A stretch of DNA of 64,000 nucleotides from Chytridium lagenaria (GCA_025449115.1 JAHLKC010000133.1:1-64000), one strand, 5' to 3'; shown: positions 48,503-59,476, numbered from the stretch's first letter. Made by a program: numbers and translations. The notes: generated by a model from the letters alone, not told the origin.

Positions 48503-50888
48503 ATGGGCTTTCGCTCATTTTGCTCGATTCTAGTCGCAGCGCTGGCGTTCACGACTTCTGTGTGTGGCGCTTTAATCACGTCCAACAGCCACCACCTCCA
48601 AAAACGACAAAACGCATCCCTTTCAACCCTTCTTACCACTACAACATCAACATCCCTCTCCGCAACACCTCGCCCCCTTGCCCCTAACGAACCTCCAGAT
48701 GACGGTTCCCTCCTATTTTCCGTCTTTCTTGACACCACCATAGATACTCCTACCAACTATACCCGTCGCACATCCAACATCCCATCCTCCTACCATTTTA
48801 CTATAACTCTCCCGATCACCGACCTCCCTCCCCTCCATCTCGTCGACGCCACCCGCACAAACACAGCCATCTACCTCTCCATCACCCCCATCCTCCCCAT
48901 GTCAGACATCACCGACCTCCACATCTCCGCCCTCCTCCTCACATGTTTTTCCATCAACCGTCACGGCCGTCGCGTCTTCCTCCGCCCCTTCCCATCTATG
49001 AACACACCCTTTGTTGAATACGGCCAACGTCCGTCGCCTTTCGACAGTTATGGCGACGCCTCTGGGATGCCATTCGTGATCCTGATGGGTTTGGTGTCGA
49101 GGTTGGAGTGGGAGTGGGGAAAACGTTGGTGAATGAGATGACTGCTTTTGTGTGGAGTCCGCAGGTTGGGTTAGGGTATCCATGGATTGGGGAATTTTCG
49201 GCGAGGAGGGAGGTGATAGGAGAGGTTGAATGGGGGGCGTTAGATACAGATGGGGATGGGGAGTTGACTGTTTTGGATGATCCTTACGCGCCGTATTATC
49301 CTGGGGATGATGTGGTCGATTGGGTTGGAGCGTGAGTAATAGTAGTTTATTTATTTTGCATAACCACTGCCTTCTCTATTTCATCTCTTTCCGCTGCCAT
49401 TTTTTCACAGACGATGTGTTTTGGAATCTTCTTTATTTCTCCTCTTGTTTATTTTTCCAGTCTCTCTCTGTCTCTATCTCTTTTCATTTGTCGTTCTTGT
49501 CCTAACTTCATGTACTAACTCGCATTTTGTGCTCTTTCAAATTGTCTACAGGTCGATCTACCATTACCCTAACACAACTGATATCCCAGAATACCTCAAC
49601 ACCATCCCACCACCCGGTCACTTTGAATCCATCTTAAACGGTACCCCGGAACCTATCGCGCCAGGAGTCCCACCACCACCGCAATACCCCAATCTCTACA
49701 CCACTTATTCCGCCTCCCGCAATAAACCCTTCATGATTTCCGAAACCAACGCCATCTACGTCTTCAACGCAACGCCCTACTCCCCACCCATCTCAACACC
49801 ACCTCTCCCTCTCACCCCCTTAACCCCTCTCCAAGTAAAGCAGACATGGTGGCGCCAATTCATGACCAACAAGACGTTTTTGAATGATCGACCGTTATTG
49901 AAGATGGTATGTCTCTTTGAATACGTCGTTGAATCGCCTGCGGGCGGGGAGGTGGGTTATTGGCGGGATTATTCCACATCGCGAGATGTGAACTCAGACC
50001 AGCGGGATGTTGTTAGAGCTTTACGGGAGGATTTGGAGGAGTTTGGGGTTGTTGTGGGAGGTGGAGGTACTGGGTTGCGGTATGTTTTCGCCGGAAATGG
50101 GGTGGGGAGGAGGTTCACGTATCCCCCATTCATTGAGGGATCAACGTGGATTGAAGTTGGGATGATGCGGACACCAAGACAGATGAATCGGCCCCTCGCG
50201 GTGTTGCAACACCGCCATTAAAGCCCGACGCGTCGCGATTGGTGTTATGGGGTCTCGTTGCTGTTCCTGTGTTTGTGAGCATTGTCTGGGGTGTTGCGAG
50301 TGTTTTGTGGAGGAGACGGAGACGGCGGAAGCAGGTTGCTTTGTATGTGAGGAAAGAGGAGGAGGAGGAGGGGAGGGAGCCGGGGATTGAGGATTTGGAT
50401 GAGGAGGAACGGATTGTGGTGGATCCATTTGGGTGAGGGGACGAGAGAGGGTGAGGGAGTTGGTGAGGGAACGGGAGGAGCGGGAGCGCGGGGAGGAGTG
50501 GAGAACAGCGGAGGGTGTCAGGTCGGACGAGGAGATGAATGGGGAGGTGGGGACTATAAGTAGGTTGATTAGGAATTGGACACTTGGACGTGTCGGACGT
50601 ACTGGTGACCCTGACGCTGTAAGGGCTGCTACGCTGCCTAATCCACGTGAATTGCCGTCACGGGATTTTCAAGCGTCGATGAGGTCTTTGTCGGCGGTCA
50701 CTTTAGTGCAACCGGCTTCGGCTGTTGTGTCTACGACGATGGCGAATGACACGTTGGCGAGAGGAGGGAGGACGGCTCTGTCGTTGCCGAGGGTTGGGAA
50801 TCAGAGACATGTGGCTACGGTTGAGGAGAGGGAGCATGAAAGAAGAGGTGGAAGGGTTGCTGGAAGGGTTGTGAATGTAGGCTTGTGA
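48503..50888 (+). CDS. Membrane-anchored GH26-like protein, probably without the usual acid/base residue
   Basis: The start at 48503 gives a signal peptide (MGFRSFCSILVAALAFTTSV). A Ser/Thr-rich linker follows. The domain resembles glycoside hydrolase family 26 (beta-mannanase-like barrel): GRRVFLRPFPSMNTPFVEYG, QLWRRLWDAIRDPDG, MTAFVWSPQ, then YYPGDDVVDWVGA and, after an intron, a second half with KPFMISETNA. In GH26 the acid/base glutamate lies in a HEMNG-like motif; here the place reads PSMNT, so that Glu is missing, while a Glu is kept in the ISE position. A membrane helix (LVAVPVFVSIVWGVASVLW) and an Arg-rich stop-transfer follow, then a long charged, probably cytosolic tail ending VVNVGL. 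One-base shifts occur near 49037-49041, 50159-50161 and 50431-50433. A sugar-binding or sensor role is possible (inference). Confidence 0.7.
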
Positions 50889-50968
50889 AGTGTTTTATGT
50901 TTTTTCCTGATTGCCACGGACTTTTTATTGTATAAATCTTCTGTTTTTCTGTTAATAAATTATGTACT

Positions 50969-50976
50969 GACTCTAG
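50969..50976. repeat. Target-site duplication, left copy (GACTCTAG)
   Basis: This octamer abuts the outer end of the left terminal inverted repeat. The identical octamer abuts the right end at 59345-59352. An 8-base duplication is the size known for Zisupton-type KDZ elements. Confidence 0.92.
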
Positions 50977-51164
50977 CACCCAGTGCCCGTCCAGAAGGTT
51001 GCAAAGAGTGCAAAAAAAATTAACGAAAATGTCTGCATCCCATCCTGCTAATGGGGGGATTCGAACGGGTTTAGATTTCAAAAAAACTTGTCGAATTCTC
51101 TACAAGGAGAAGAGAAGGAGGAGCGCCGCAGGCGAAAAAAAAAAAAAAGAAAAATAGAAAATGA
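50977..51164 (+). repeat. Left terminal inverted repeat of the KDZ element
   Basis: It begins CACCCAGTGCCCGTCCAG and ends near AAAATAGAAAATGAA. The right repeat matches it in reverse complement apart from a few differences, mainly in A-run lengths. It contains GATTCGAACG, which resembles a tRNA T-arm but does not form a tRNA. Confidence 0.93.
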
Positions 51165-51312
51165 AGAGGAGAAATTTCAGGAGGACACGGGGAGGAGCAA
51201 AGGAGGAAAAAGTAAAAACATATAAAGAGAAAAAGAAAAAGAGCAAACCGTCACGTGACTTCAGAAAAATCTTGTTTGCATTTCAGTAAGAAACTGAATA
51301 GAGCGAAAACTA

Positions 51313-51340
51313 CACCCAGTGCCCGTCCAGAAGGTTGCAA
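51313..51340 (+). repeat. Internal 28-base copy of the terminal sequence
   Basis: The first 28 bases of the left terminal repeat recur exactly, in the same orientation, 336 bases inside the element. The bases outside this copy do not match the target duplication, so it is not the true end. It may be a subterminal transposase-binding site or the scar of a nested end. Confidence 0.85.
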
Positions 51341-51796
51341 GGGTGGAAAACTACCGTCGTGCTCACCATCCCGCCGCCATCTCTGCATACGACGCTGATC
51401 CAACCCACCCACCTCCTTGACCTCCCTCACCACTATTCACTTCATTGCAATTACCGTCAGCTCATTGTCCATCTCGCACATCAAGGAATAGGATCTCTTT
51501 GACACCCATCCTATTTCCACATGCAGGATTGACGATGGCAAAACCCTCAATCCAGATCCTACCTTCTCATCCCTTCTATTTGTCCCCCTCTTTCTTCATC
51601 TCTATTTCATCCATCAACCCCATACCCTCTTTCGTCATTTAGTGGATGCTACTATCACTTCACCACACCAATCTTCGGTCTCAGTCTTAATCTTAGCATT
51701 TCCCGCCATCACCGTTACGGCCATGCTCCTGCATTGCAGTTTCTTTCCTGTCACCTAACATTGTCAGTAAGTCGGTTTTGTTAACTATAACACTTA

Positions 51797-51828
51797 GGCT
51801 CCATTGGGTTCGACTCCCTAATGGAGTC
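51797..51828. terminator. Strong hairpin just downstream of the homeodomain/HMG gene
   Basis: GGCTCCATTGGG and CCCTAATGGAGTC are almost perfect inverted complements around the loop TTCGACT. It lies about 55 bases beyond the stop of the minus-strand gene, inside its probable 3' untranslated region. The loop looks like a tRNA T-arm, but no cloverleaf surrounds it. A role in 3' end formation is only a guess. Confidence 0.4.
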
Positions 51829-51882
51829 ATTGCAAAGATAGTTGTGCGGAAGCTTCAACCGTTAGAAATAATCCCTATATAT

Positions 51883-54174
51883 TTATTCATATTGTTCTTC
51901 ATCACTTTCACTCCCTAAGCTTCCTTCATCAGTATTCATCTCAATATTGTTTTCATCATCCCCCTCATGGTGAATGAAGTCATCATCCTCTACAATCTCA
52001 CTCGACAAAGGTTGACAGGAATTGATGGCAGATGATAGGGGGACATTCCGTTGGCTGCGACAGGCAACTCTCAAGTTGTCCCAATTGGCTTCAAAAAAGT
52101 CAATGTCCTCCGTATTCCAAGGCGGCGTTTTCAGCTTACGAAGAGATTCAGGATAGTCCTCCCACCCAGTGAAGCTGAAAAGAGCCGTGTTCTGTAGGTC
52201 AGAGAAAGGAATTTGTTTGTAGAGATTTGCGGCAGTGTTGACTTGTTTAACGGCAAGGTTTAATAAACGCAATAGCTGCTGGCGTAAGGCCTTTCGACGA
52301 ATGTCCAGGTGTGTGGGTGACCTTCCTACTGTCTTACCGCCTCGTGCTGGCCTCTGATGTACCGTCAATGCCTCCATCCATGCGCTTCGTATACGGTTGT
52401 TGATTGATAAATTGCTCAAAGCGGTTTTTGCAACTCCATCTAATGAAAAAATCAACTTTATGAAACTATTATTATAACTCACTCGATGCTTTGACATGAA
52501 GAGGTGTCTTTGCTTTGGACATGTAGAGCATAGAAATGAATGGAATGTTCGCTTTTTCTGGTTTCATTATTAATATCTTTCGTATACAAAAAAAAAAAAA
52601 CCAACCAAAATATTTCTGCGCGTCATAGAGTAATTCCTTGCCCTTTCTATAAATCCTTCGACGCTCCTTTAAAGACACCATAACCTTCCCTTCTCGGAAT
52701 TCCCGCAATTTTTGGACTGCTATAACCTGATACTTATTCTGATCCTCCTCACTCAGCATTTTCCACTCAGAGCGACATTTATCTCCTTTAAATCTGTCCA
52801 CCGTTGAAGTTGTCGCGTAAGATGGATCGTCTAAGAAGGCTTCTTAAATAAAATACGTTATTACTCCAAATATACCTTTTGCTTTTTTCTTCCAATATTC
52901 TTTCCGATACATGTTGTAACCAAGGTCTTTCTCACTACAACCCAGCAAACCAAACATTTTTTCCTTTTCTTATTAGAAGTTTACAAAAAGCATAACAACT
53001 TCGACTGCAACAAACTCATCTAAAATAATGGGAGGAACATCTGCTAATGATTCTGCTGTACTCTGTTCTGAAGGCCCTGCATTCGAGTGATCTGCAGATT
53101 CTGTAGTCTTATGGCGCTAAAACACTAGAACTCAGCTTTAAAGAAGTTTTATCAAGTATATAACGGATAACACGTACCTTTGTTGTTTTAGTTATATCAT
53201 CTTTATCGTGATTTGTAAACCAATTCTGAGATAAAAGGTAGGGATTATGTTTTCCATATTTTTAAATTATAACACAACTACCTTTACAGTTTGTTTCGAG
53301 ATATTGAGCTCCGTAGCAAGGTTGCTATGCATTAAATCGTGCTTTTGGGTCCCAGTCAATTTAAATTTGATTCGTGCGTCCGTCAATATTTGCAGCTGAT
53401 CTTGCGTGAATTTATGCCGGGGTTTCCGAGAGTAAGACGCTTGAATCTATTATAATAGCATAGCATTAGTTTGTGAGTCTTCCGTAATTTTCACCTCATC
53501 CTTTTCTGGAACATTTTTTTGGGCAGCTTCTTTGGAAGCGGATGGCGGTACTGGCCCAGAATGCGACAAAGGGGTGGGTATAGAGGCAGGAGCAGAACAA
53601 GGAAAAGATTGGCCTGGAAAGGAGCAGCTCCAATTTTACTGGATAGACGGTCTGTGTGGGATCTTTGGGGAATGACCTCCGGAGGGGGGTTTGAAGGTAG
53701 GTTTTCTGTGTCTCGTGTCCATGAACCACTGAGGGGTTATCAAATGTATCTCTGAGATGGGAGTTTGGCGGGATCTGAGGGCTCCATATGGGGTGATGTT
53801 GGAAGCCAGAAGGAAGAAGCGAGATATTCTGCATAGGAGAAGCTGAAAACGAAGCTCCATGGAAGGACTGATGTTGGAAGCCCGAGATTTGGGGATGTTC
53901 ATAGTTCTCGTAAGCTCGAACTCTTGTTGGGTGTGCTGGGGAAAATCCATGAGATGGGGAAACCAAAGGTAGAGGTAGGATCCCATTACAAAGCTGAGGT
54001 GTAGATCTTTGATAGAATTGTTCGCTGGATGCAACAGACTGTGAAGTTGGATGTGTCTGAAAATATGGCTGTCAATGCCTGTTCATAAGCTGATACAGTT
54101 AAACTCACCATAGAGCTTGGTAGTGCCCAGCTGGGAGGCCGTTCGGACTCATTTGGATGCATTACTTTATTCAA
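51883..54174 (-). CDS. Transposon-encoded homeodomain plus HMG-like DNA-binding protein
   Basis: The start at 54174 (MNKVMHPNESERPPSWAL) opens a Pro/His/Ser/Gln-rich region. A segment beginning SYSRKPRHKFTQDQLQI (about 53390-53450) then gives a homeodomain-like fold: HSNLATELNISKQTVKNWF with NHDK across an intron matches helices 2 and 3, including the invariant W-F-x-N. Further exons carry HKTTESADHSNAG, then LLGCSEKDLGYNMYRKEYW with KKKAKG and RFKGDKCRSEWKMLSEEDQ with NKYQVIAVQKLREF, which reads like an HMG box. The last exons have FTGWEDYPESLRK and an acidic end (SLGSESDEEQYE) at 51883. Introns are short, with GT-AG ends. The likely role is binding the element ends or regulating the element or host genes (inference). 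The homeodomain call is stronger than the HMG call. Confidence 0.7.
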
Positions 54175-54489
54175 AAATTATTCAAAGCAAGTTGATGCGT
54201 GTCAACAAACTTGATTTCATGCCTTCACACCGTTCTCTCGCGTTGTGAGCTAAGTATGATATGGAAACCATCTCATGTTTGAAATGTTGGTGAACAATTG
54301 AAGCACTTTACACAAAAAGGCATTAAGGAATAAGTAGCAGGCCAATGCCCTCGGACAGGGCAAGGTAACTCACTTAAAAACGTCTTTGGTTAATTCTTCT
54401 TTCCTTTTCCTTTATTGACACGGATTAAGTAAACCATTACGTGTAATAAAACCATTGTCCTTTTATACCAAAAGTGTTGAAGTTGGGTG

Positions 54490-55310
54490 TCATTTCAATG
54501 CTTTCACGCGACGTGTCATTGTTATCTGACGCGTCTGCGTGATGCGTTTTCATATTTGTTTTGTATCGCTTATGTTTTTCCTATTTCCCGTGCTATTCCG
54601 ATGACGTTCTTTGTCATGAATTTTCCTCGGAATATTCTTAATGGGTTGACTACCCATCCTTTCGTTATCTGTTTCGTTTTAGTTATATTTCTAGTTCACA
54701 TGTTTTGGTCATGATACGTTTATTATTATGGAGCTTTGATTACATGTTTACCCGTTAGATTACGGAGATTTAAGAGATGGGTAAGGGATGATGTGATCGT
54801 TTCTTTCGTTAAAAAAGATGAGGTTTTATTAGTGTAAAGGTTACTCGATTTATCGAATAAAAGAAGAACTAAGAAAAACGAAAGAGAATAATCAAAAAGT
54901 TCCTCTTACCCTATCCAGGGGCATTTGCCCGCCGTGAGTTCTTAATTTCTTCATTCTTTTACATAAAGTGCTTCAATAAAAGGAAATACTGCATTACCTA
55001 TTACTCTTCCGTAAAGCTCTGTAAACTAACGGATAAAACATATTTAATAGGCCTCCTTACAAAATAAAGTCATGCCCCAAATAATGTACATAAAGAAAAC
55101 ATAAAATACACTGAAACTGATAACGGAAGAATGGCTAGTTAGCCAGTAAGGATATTCGAAGGAACATCCCATGACAAAGAACGTCCTGGGATAAGAAAGG
55201 AATAGAGGTAAAAGAACCAAGTAAATGCTGGCAGGAGCGATGAAAAATAAACATAATGACGCGTCAATAGGATATGTACGCGACACGTCCATAAAGGTAG
55301 CAGACTTGAA
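54490..55310. repeat. Imperfect inverted repeat with arms of about 230-250 bp
   Basis: The arm at about 54490-54730 (plus) resembles the arm at about 55050-55310 read on the minus strand. Shared blocks include GACGTGTC, TGACGCGTC, GACGTTCTTTGTCATG, and then matching TTCC.TCG.AATAT.CTTA and CCAT.CTT.CGTTATC. Both arms can be read as hydrophobic open frames, but this follows from the shared DNA and I do not call them genes. The loop is about 320 bases. Confidence 0.75.
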
Positions 55311-55424
55311 AATGAACAACTTAAAGAGCTACACTTAAATACCCAAGCATAAGCTTATAACTCATACCTTTATCGGTCTTGGTCTAATAAACACATTTTA
55401 ATATAAATACAATAAGATTGTTTA

Positions 55425-55835
55425 TTGTTTTGCTAAATAATACGTGAATCAAACACTAATTGCTATATGTTTAGATATGCCGATCTAACAAACAGAACTA
55501 GAAACGTTTTGTTTTCCTCTGAATTGGAGTCCATTGCCCTTGACCAAAACCACCAAGATTGTTTTGTGATTTAACGCGTGAATCAAATACAAACCACCGG
55601 ATGTTTATATTGCCGATCCCAATTTACTAGCATCAACTGCTTACCGACTAGTCTTACTTATTTTGCTCTTCACTGACAAGCAGGACTAATGACGCCTTGT
55701 TTTCCTCCGAGTCGACCGCCTTTCACCAAACAACGAAGATTTGAAAACCGTGAATCAAACACCACTATATTTATATATTTGTCGTCCTCCAATGTACTAG
55801 GATCAACTGCTTACCAACTACCTTCACTACTTTAG
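55425..55835. repeat. Degenerate direct repeats inside the KDZ element
   Basis: Copies start GTGAATCAAA at about 55445, 55577 and 55750. They share ATGTTTA or TATATTTATAT, TGCCGATC or TGTCGTCC, ACTAG.ATCAACTGCTTACC, and TTGTTTTCCTC(C/T)GA. They lie between the transposase stop and the upstream region of the homeodomain gene, so they could be promoter elements or transposase-binding sites. Confidence 0.65.
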
Positions 55836-55838
55836 TTT

Positions 55839-58800
55839 TTATTCATGTATCATTTGATTACTCAATACACTTAATAGATGTTCCTTGACTTCCAATAAAT
55901 GACTTTCTCTATAGTACGGAAATTCGAGGTTTTGAAAGGCACTCAGGCAATTAAAAATTCGCGTTTGAATCTTTAAGTCATACTGCCTTCGCCTTCGGAT
56001 AAGCTCCAAAGAACTCTCAAGCACCTCAGATCCTGTCTTATAGACCCTTTTCACTTCAGTTTCAATCCAATCCCACTCTTCCTTCCTCTCACGAAAAAAC
56101 GCTAGCATGTTCTTTTAGGTCCTCTGTGTGCAAAACTAAATCTTCAAGTGCGCGCCAGTACTCCAATACACTGCTAGCTTCGAGATGGGCAAGCTCGTCA
56201 AATACTTCTTTTGCTGTTAGTTTGTCCGGTAGTTTTCGGGCAGATGAATTGAGTTCTTTGAAATCCGCTCTATGGTAAGGATAAACAGGAACATTTTCGT
56301 CATCGCTGCTCAGATCATTATCGTCTATAAACAAATTCAGGTCACGAATAGCCTCGTGGACGCGAGGTTGGGTCCGCGTGGTATCAAAGTCGTTGTAAAG
56401 GTCAAGGTAGTGTTTGAAGTTTGCCTGGTGCTTCTTAACCTTTCGCTTAAGTTTCGAGGTAATCGTTGTTCCTATTAATTGTATAATAAAAATAAAAAAT
56501 ATGATTAATATAAAATATGCTAGGAAGCTTTACCTGAACGTCCTCTTCTCAGATTTCGCTCAATACTTCGAATTTGTGAAGCTTCCTGGTCCAGTTTTAA
56601 TCTTAAAAGGTACTTGCTGTCATGTTCGCTGTCTTTAACCTTGTAGATGGTGTACGCGCGCTTCCTGCTATCTCGATTATTTTTGATCGTGTCAAGATAT
56701 CCCTTCCCAGATTGATAAATTTCGTCTTGCACGTGGGCTTCATTTAAATCTGCCAGCTTCCTGAGTGCCTTGTTCAGACTTTTCTGTATTAAAGAAGGAA
56801 TTCTAAAATTAATATTATTAGTAGATATATCTAATATGTCATCAAACCTTTTAACTTTGAAGGAGTCATTTTTTTCAAGTGAAATTGCTATACTAAGCTG
56901 TCGATTGCCTACAGTTTGTCGATGTGTGCTACCAATGACAGGAGCAAGGGCAGACCAGACTCTTTCTGAACCTTCTCCGTCAAAGCTTCCTACCCCCATG
57001 CAAGCTTGCGCAGAAAATCGTGACTGACAGCCTTTGTCGTGGCAATACGCGTGAAGTTTTGGGACCATTAAAATATAGGGCGGCTCTTGGCCATGCTTCA
57101 ATAAGTGCGGGTGCAACTTGCAGCCAACATCGTAGAAAAACGCAAGTTTTCGGTTTGGGAATCTCGCATGGAAATGTTGGATTGCATTCACGGCGTACAT
57201 TAGCTTTTCACCCTTATCCACGTCTTTAATGGTTAAAGTCATCATTATTTTGCAGCCTTACCGTAAACGACATCAGAAACCTCATGACGACAAAATGTTG
57301 CAAATATTGCTGACACATCAGTCTGTGTAGAACCTTTGGAGCTTGGAGACCCAGCAAGAAAAGAAGCCGAACATTGCGGTGGCAATGCCACATTTGTTTC
57401 TATATCTTGATAAGACATATTTGATTCCTATTTTTTCATTTTAAATTGTAGCCACATAATATGATATCTTAAAATACCTTAAAATACTGCTTTGCAACAT
57501 CAGGAACCCCATAGTCTCCTCCGCCCCCGCGAGCTTTAGATACCTTCTTAGCTGAGAAGTACGCGTCACCTGTCTTTCCGCAAAGCCTTTTAAAACACAA
57601 TAATTGCAAAATAATATAATACCCTAAATAAAAGTCCTTTGCTGTGGCGGTCACCTTCACATGGGCAACGTGATCTTCCATGCCCTAGCCTTGACACGAT
57701 AGATTTTGTAACCCGCCCATGCCATACCATTTGGCGAAGAATTGTGCACTCTCGTATGGCTATCAAAAATTCGCGATACAGTGGATCCTTTGGTTCCGAG
57801 CTTTCCAAAGTCATCGTAAAAGGTTGATGAAAAGATTGCGTCAAAGGACTTTCCGAGAACACGTCGATCACGCTCAGCACTGAGCATAAGGACTAAACAA
57901 AATCCTGGGGCTAGAGCTCGTGTTATAACAACCATGAAAGCTATGAGACAAAATACCTGGCTTAATTGACGACGAAGGCATAATACCATTTTTTAAAAGT
58001 AGCAATGGTACTCTAAATCCTTCAATACAATTGCGGACACGAGTAGTTTTCAATCCTCGCGGTCCAAGAACACGTACTATGAAAGTTGAACCTTGCTCTT
58101 GAGACGTGAAACATACTGAGCAGCTGCAACTGATTTCGCTTGGAAGAGCTTTTGGACACTGACAATCATTTTCGTGTGCTGGTGCATGCTTGTGGTTGAT
58201 GTAGTGTGGGAGAAAAGCCTCAATCATCTCATATCGGAGAGATTCAAACTTCTTAATGTCCGCTTTCTGTTCCTCAGCGTACTCTATTCCTGTATCCCAA
58301 CCTCTATTGTACCGATTTTGGACGGATTCAAAGTCCAAAAAGTCAACCGCTGTAGGCAAGTCTATCGCAATGCCTTCTTCTCCAACGTCATCCTGAAAGT
58401 ATTCCAGATCTTGTCGTGAAACCGATGGACCCAAAGTAAGTTTGTCGTCATCATGGCCAGGATAGCCACTGCCTCCATCACTATCAGCGTTCTCTTGACC
58501 CCTGCCTTCCATCTGCTGCTGTTCTTCTCTTTCCTTCCGCTGGCGCATAGCACTCAACCTTGCTCTTTCTGTTGGGACTGTCCTTATAATGTCTGGATCT
58601 GGAAAGAAGTCTTTTCGATGGTTTTGGGGCTCATCTTCAATGATGGGGGTTCGATTCTCTAACACCCCATTAATGTTTGCAGAAATGCCTTCATCAAGAG
58701 CATCAGATCCAAGTCCATGGCGACGTCGCTTGCCCATTACTGTGGGATTTACAATTATGACGAGATTGTTAAGGACAGAAGATTGCTGATCGTTGTAGGA

Positions 58801-58845
58801 TGATAACACGTGGATGTTTGATGTAGCAAATGATGATGTTTCCAT
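55839..58845 (-). CDS. KDZ transposase with N-terminal CxC cysteine cluster
   Basis: This is the transposase of the element. The N-terminal exon (58845 to about 57960) holds a basic segment (MGKRRRHGLG), a coiled Glu/Gln/Arg stretch and a metal-binding cluster CQCPKALPSEISCSCSVC, known as a CxC-type domain in KDZ proteins. It then reads GLKTTRVRNCIEGFRVPLLL. Middle exons include KVTATAKDFY and LCGKTGDAYFSAKK. The catalytic RNase H-like core is in the exon 57245-56520: LAFFYDVGCKLHPHLL, HAYCHDKGCQSRFSAQ, then the KDZ signature GVGSFDGEGSERVWSAL and RQTVGNRQLSIAI. A charged, helical C-terminus follows and ends VLSNQMIHE at 55839. One frame break lies at the T6 run near 56092. The D, E and signature residues look intact, so activity is possible. 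Confidence 0.88.
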
Positions 58846-59156
58846 TAGAATGATGTTTATAAACTCGGTAATAAATAAATGGGGTTACGGATACTTTATT
58901 TAGAGACATTTAATGAGGGAGAATAATAGACGCGAAATAATAAAGCAAATGATCAAACAACTCAAGAAACAGCGAATTCAGCTAGAAGTCAATTAAGGTG
59001 AAGTGGGAATTGGAAGGAAGAAGGAACCGAAAATCCCACACCGCCATCAGGATTGTAAGTTAAATAATAATTTTACAATTCGAGTCACGTCACTCGATAG
59101 ATGACGGCGTCGCTGGAGACTTCGCTCAGATTTTGCTGCCGGGTTGCCTATCAATT

Positions 59157-59344
59157 TTCATTTTCTATTTTTCTTTTATTTTTTTTTCGCCTGCGGCGCT
59201 CCTCCTTCTCTTCTCCTTGTAGAGAATTCGACAAGTTTTTTAAAATCTAAACCCGTTCGAATCCCCCCATTAGCAGGATGGGATGCAGACATTTTCGTTA
59301 ATTTTTTTTGCACTCTTTGCAACCTTCTGGACGGGCACTGGGTG
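59157..59344 (-). repeat. Right terminal inverted repeat of the KDZ element
   Basis: It is the reverse complement of the left repeat, ending CGGGCACTGGGTG at 59344. Its differences from the left repeat are few and mostly in homopolymer lengths. Confidence 0.93.
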
Positions 59345-59352
59345 GACTCTAG
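59345..59352. repeat. Target-site duplication, right copy (GACTCTAG)
   Basis: Identical to 50969-50976. It lies 124 bases upstream of the start codon of family member C. Confidence 0.92.
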
Positions 59353-59476
59353 AGGGTGTCTGATCAAAAAGACGTCTTCAGCATTGCTTATTAATTGCTG
59401 TCAGGTGTGGCAAATTCAGTTTTATTTACGCCCAAATTCCTTATTGCGGCAGTCTTGGCGCAGCTTCCAATCAACA

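Larger units (their letters stand above)
50977..59344. mobile_element. Complete KDZ (Kyakuja-Dileera-Zisupton) DNA transposon, 8,368 bp
   Basis: Both ends start CACCCAGTGCCCGTCC in inverted orientation and continue as inverted repeats for about 188 bases. An exact 8-base duplication flanks them. Inside are two genes on the minus strand: a KDZ transposase (55839-58845) and a homeodomain/HMG-like gene (51883-54174). Between and beside them lie an inverted repeat, degenerate direct repeats and an internal copy of the terminal sequence. The near identity of the two ends and the intact duplication indicate a recent insertion. KDZ transposases are known from fungi and other eukaryotes. The element lies between the GH26-like gene and family member C; without it these genes would be only about 212 bases apart. 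Confidence 0.93.

Noticed and set aside
51040..51090. tRNA-like GATTCGAACG box inside the terminal repeat of the transposon
   Set aside because: The flanking bases do not pair as a T-stem and no D-arm, anticodon arm or acceptor stem can be drawn around it. It is not called as a tRNA.
51313..51340. Position 51313 as the true left end of the transposon
   Set aside because: The bases before it do not match the right-hand duplication, whereas the copy at 50977 has an exact 8-base duplication.
54487..54714. Hydrophobic open frame (75 codons) and its mirror at 55044-55319
   Set aside because: Both are products of the same inverted repeat read in two directions, with no family match and no splice context.
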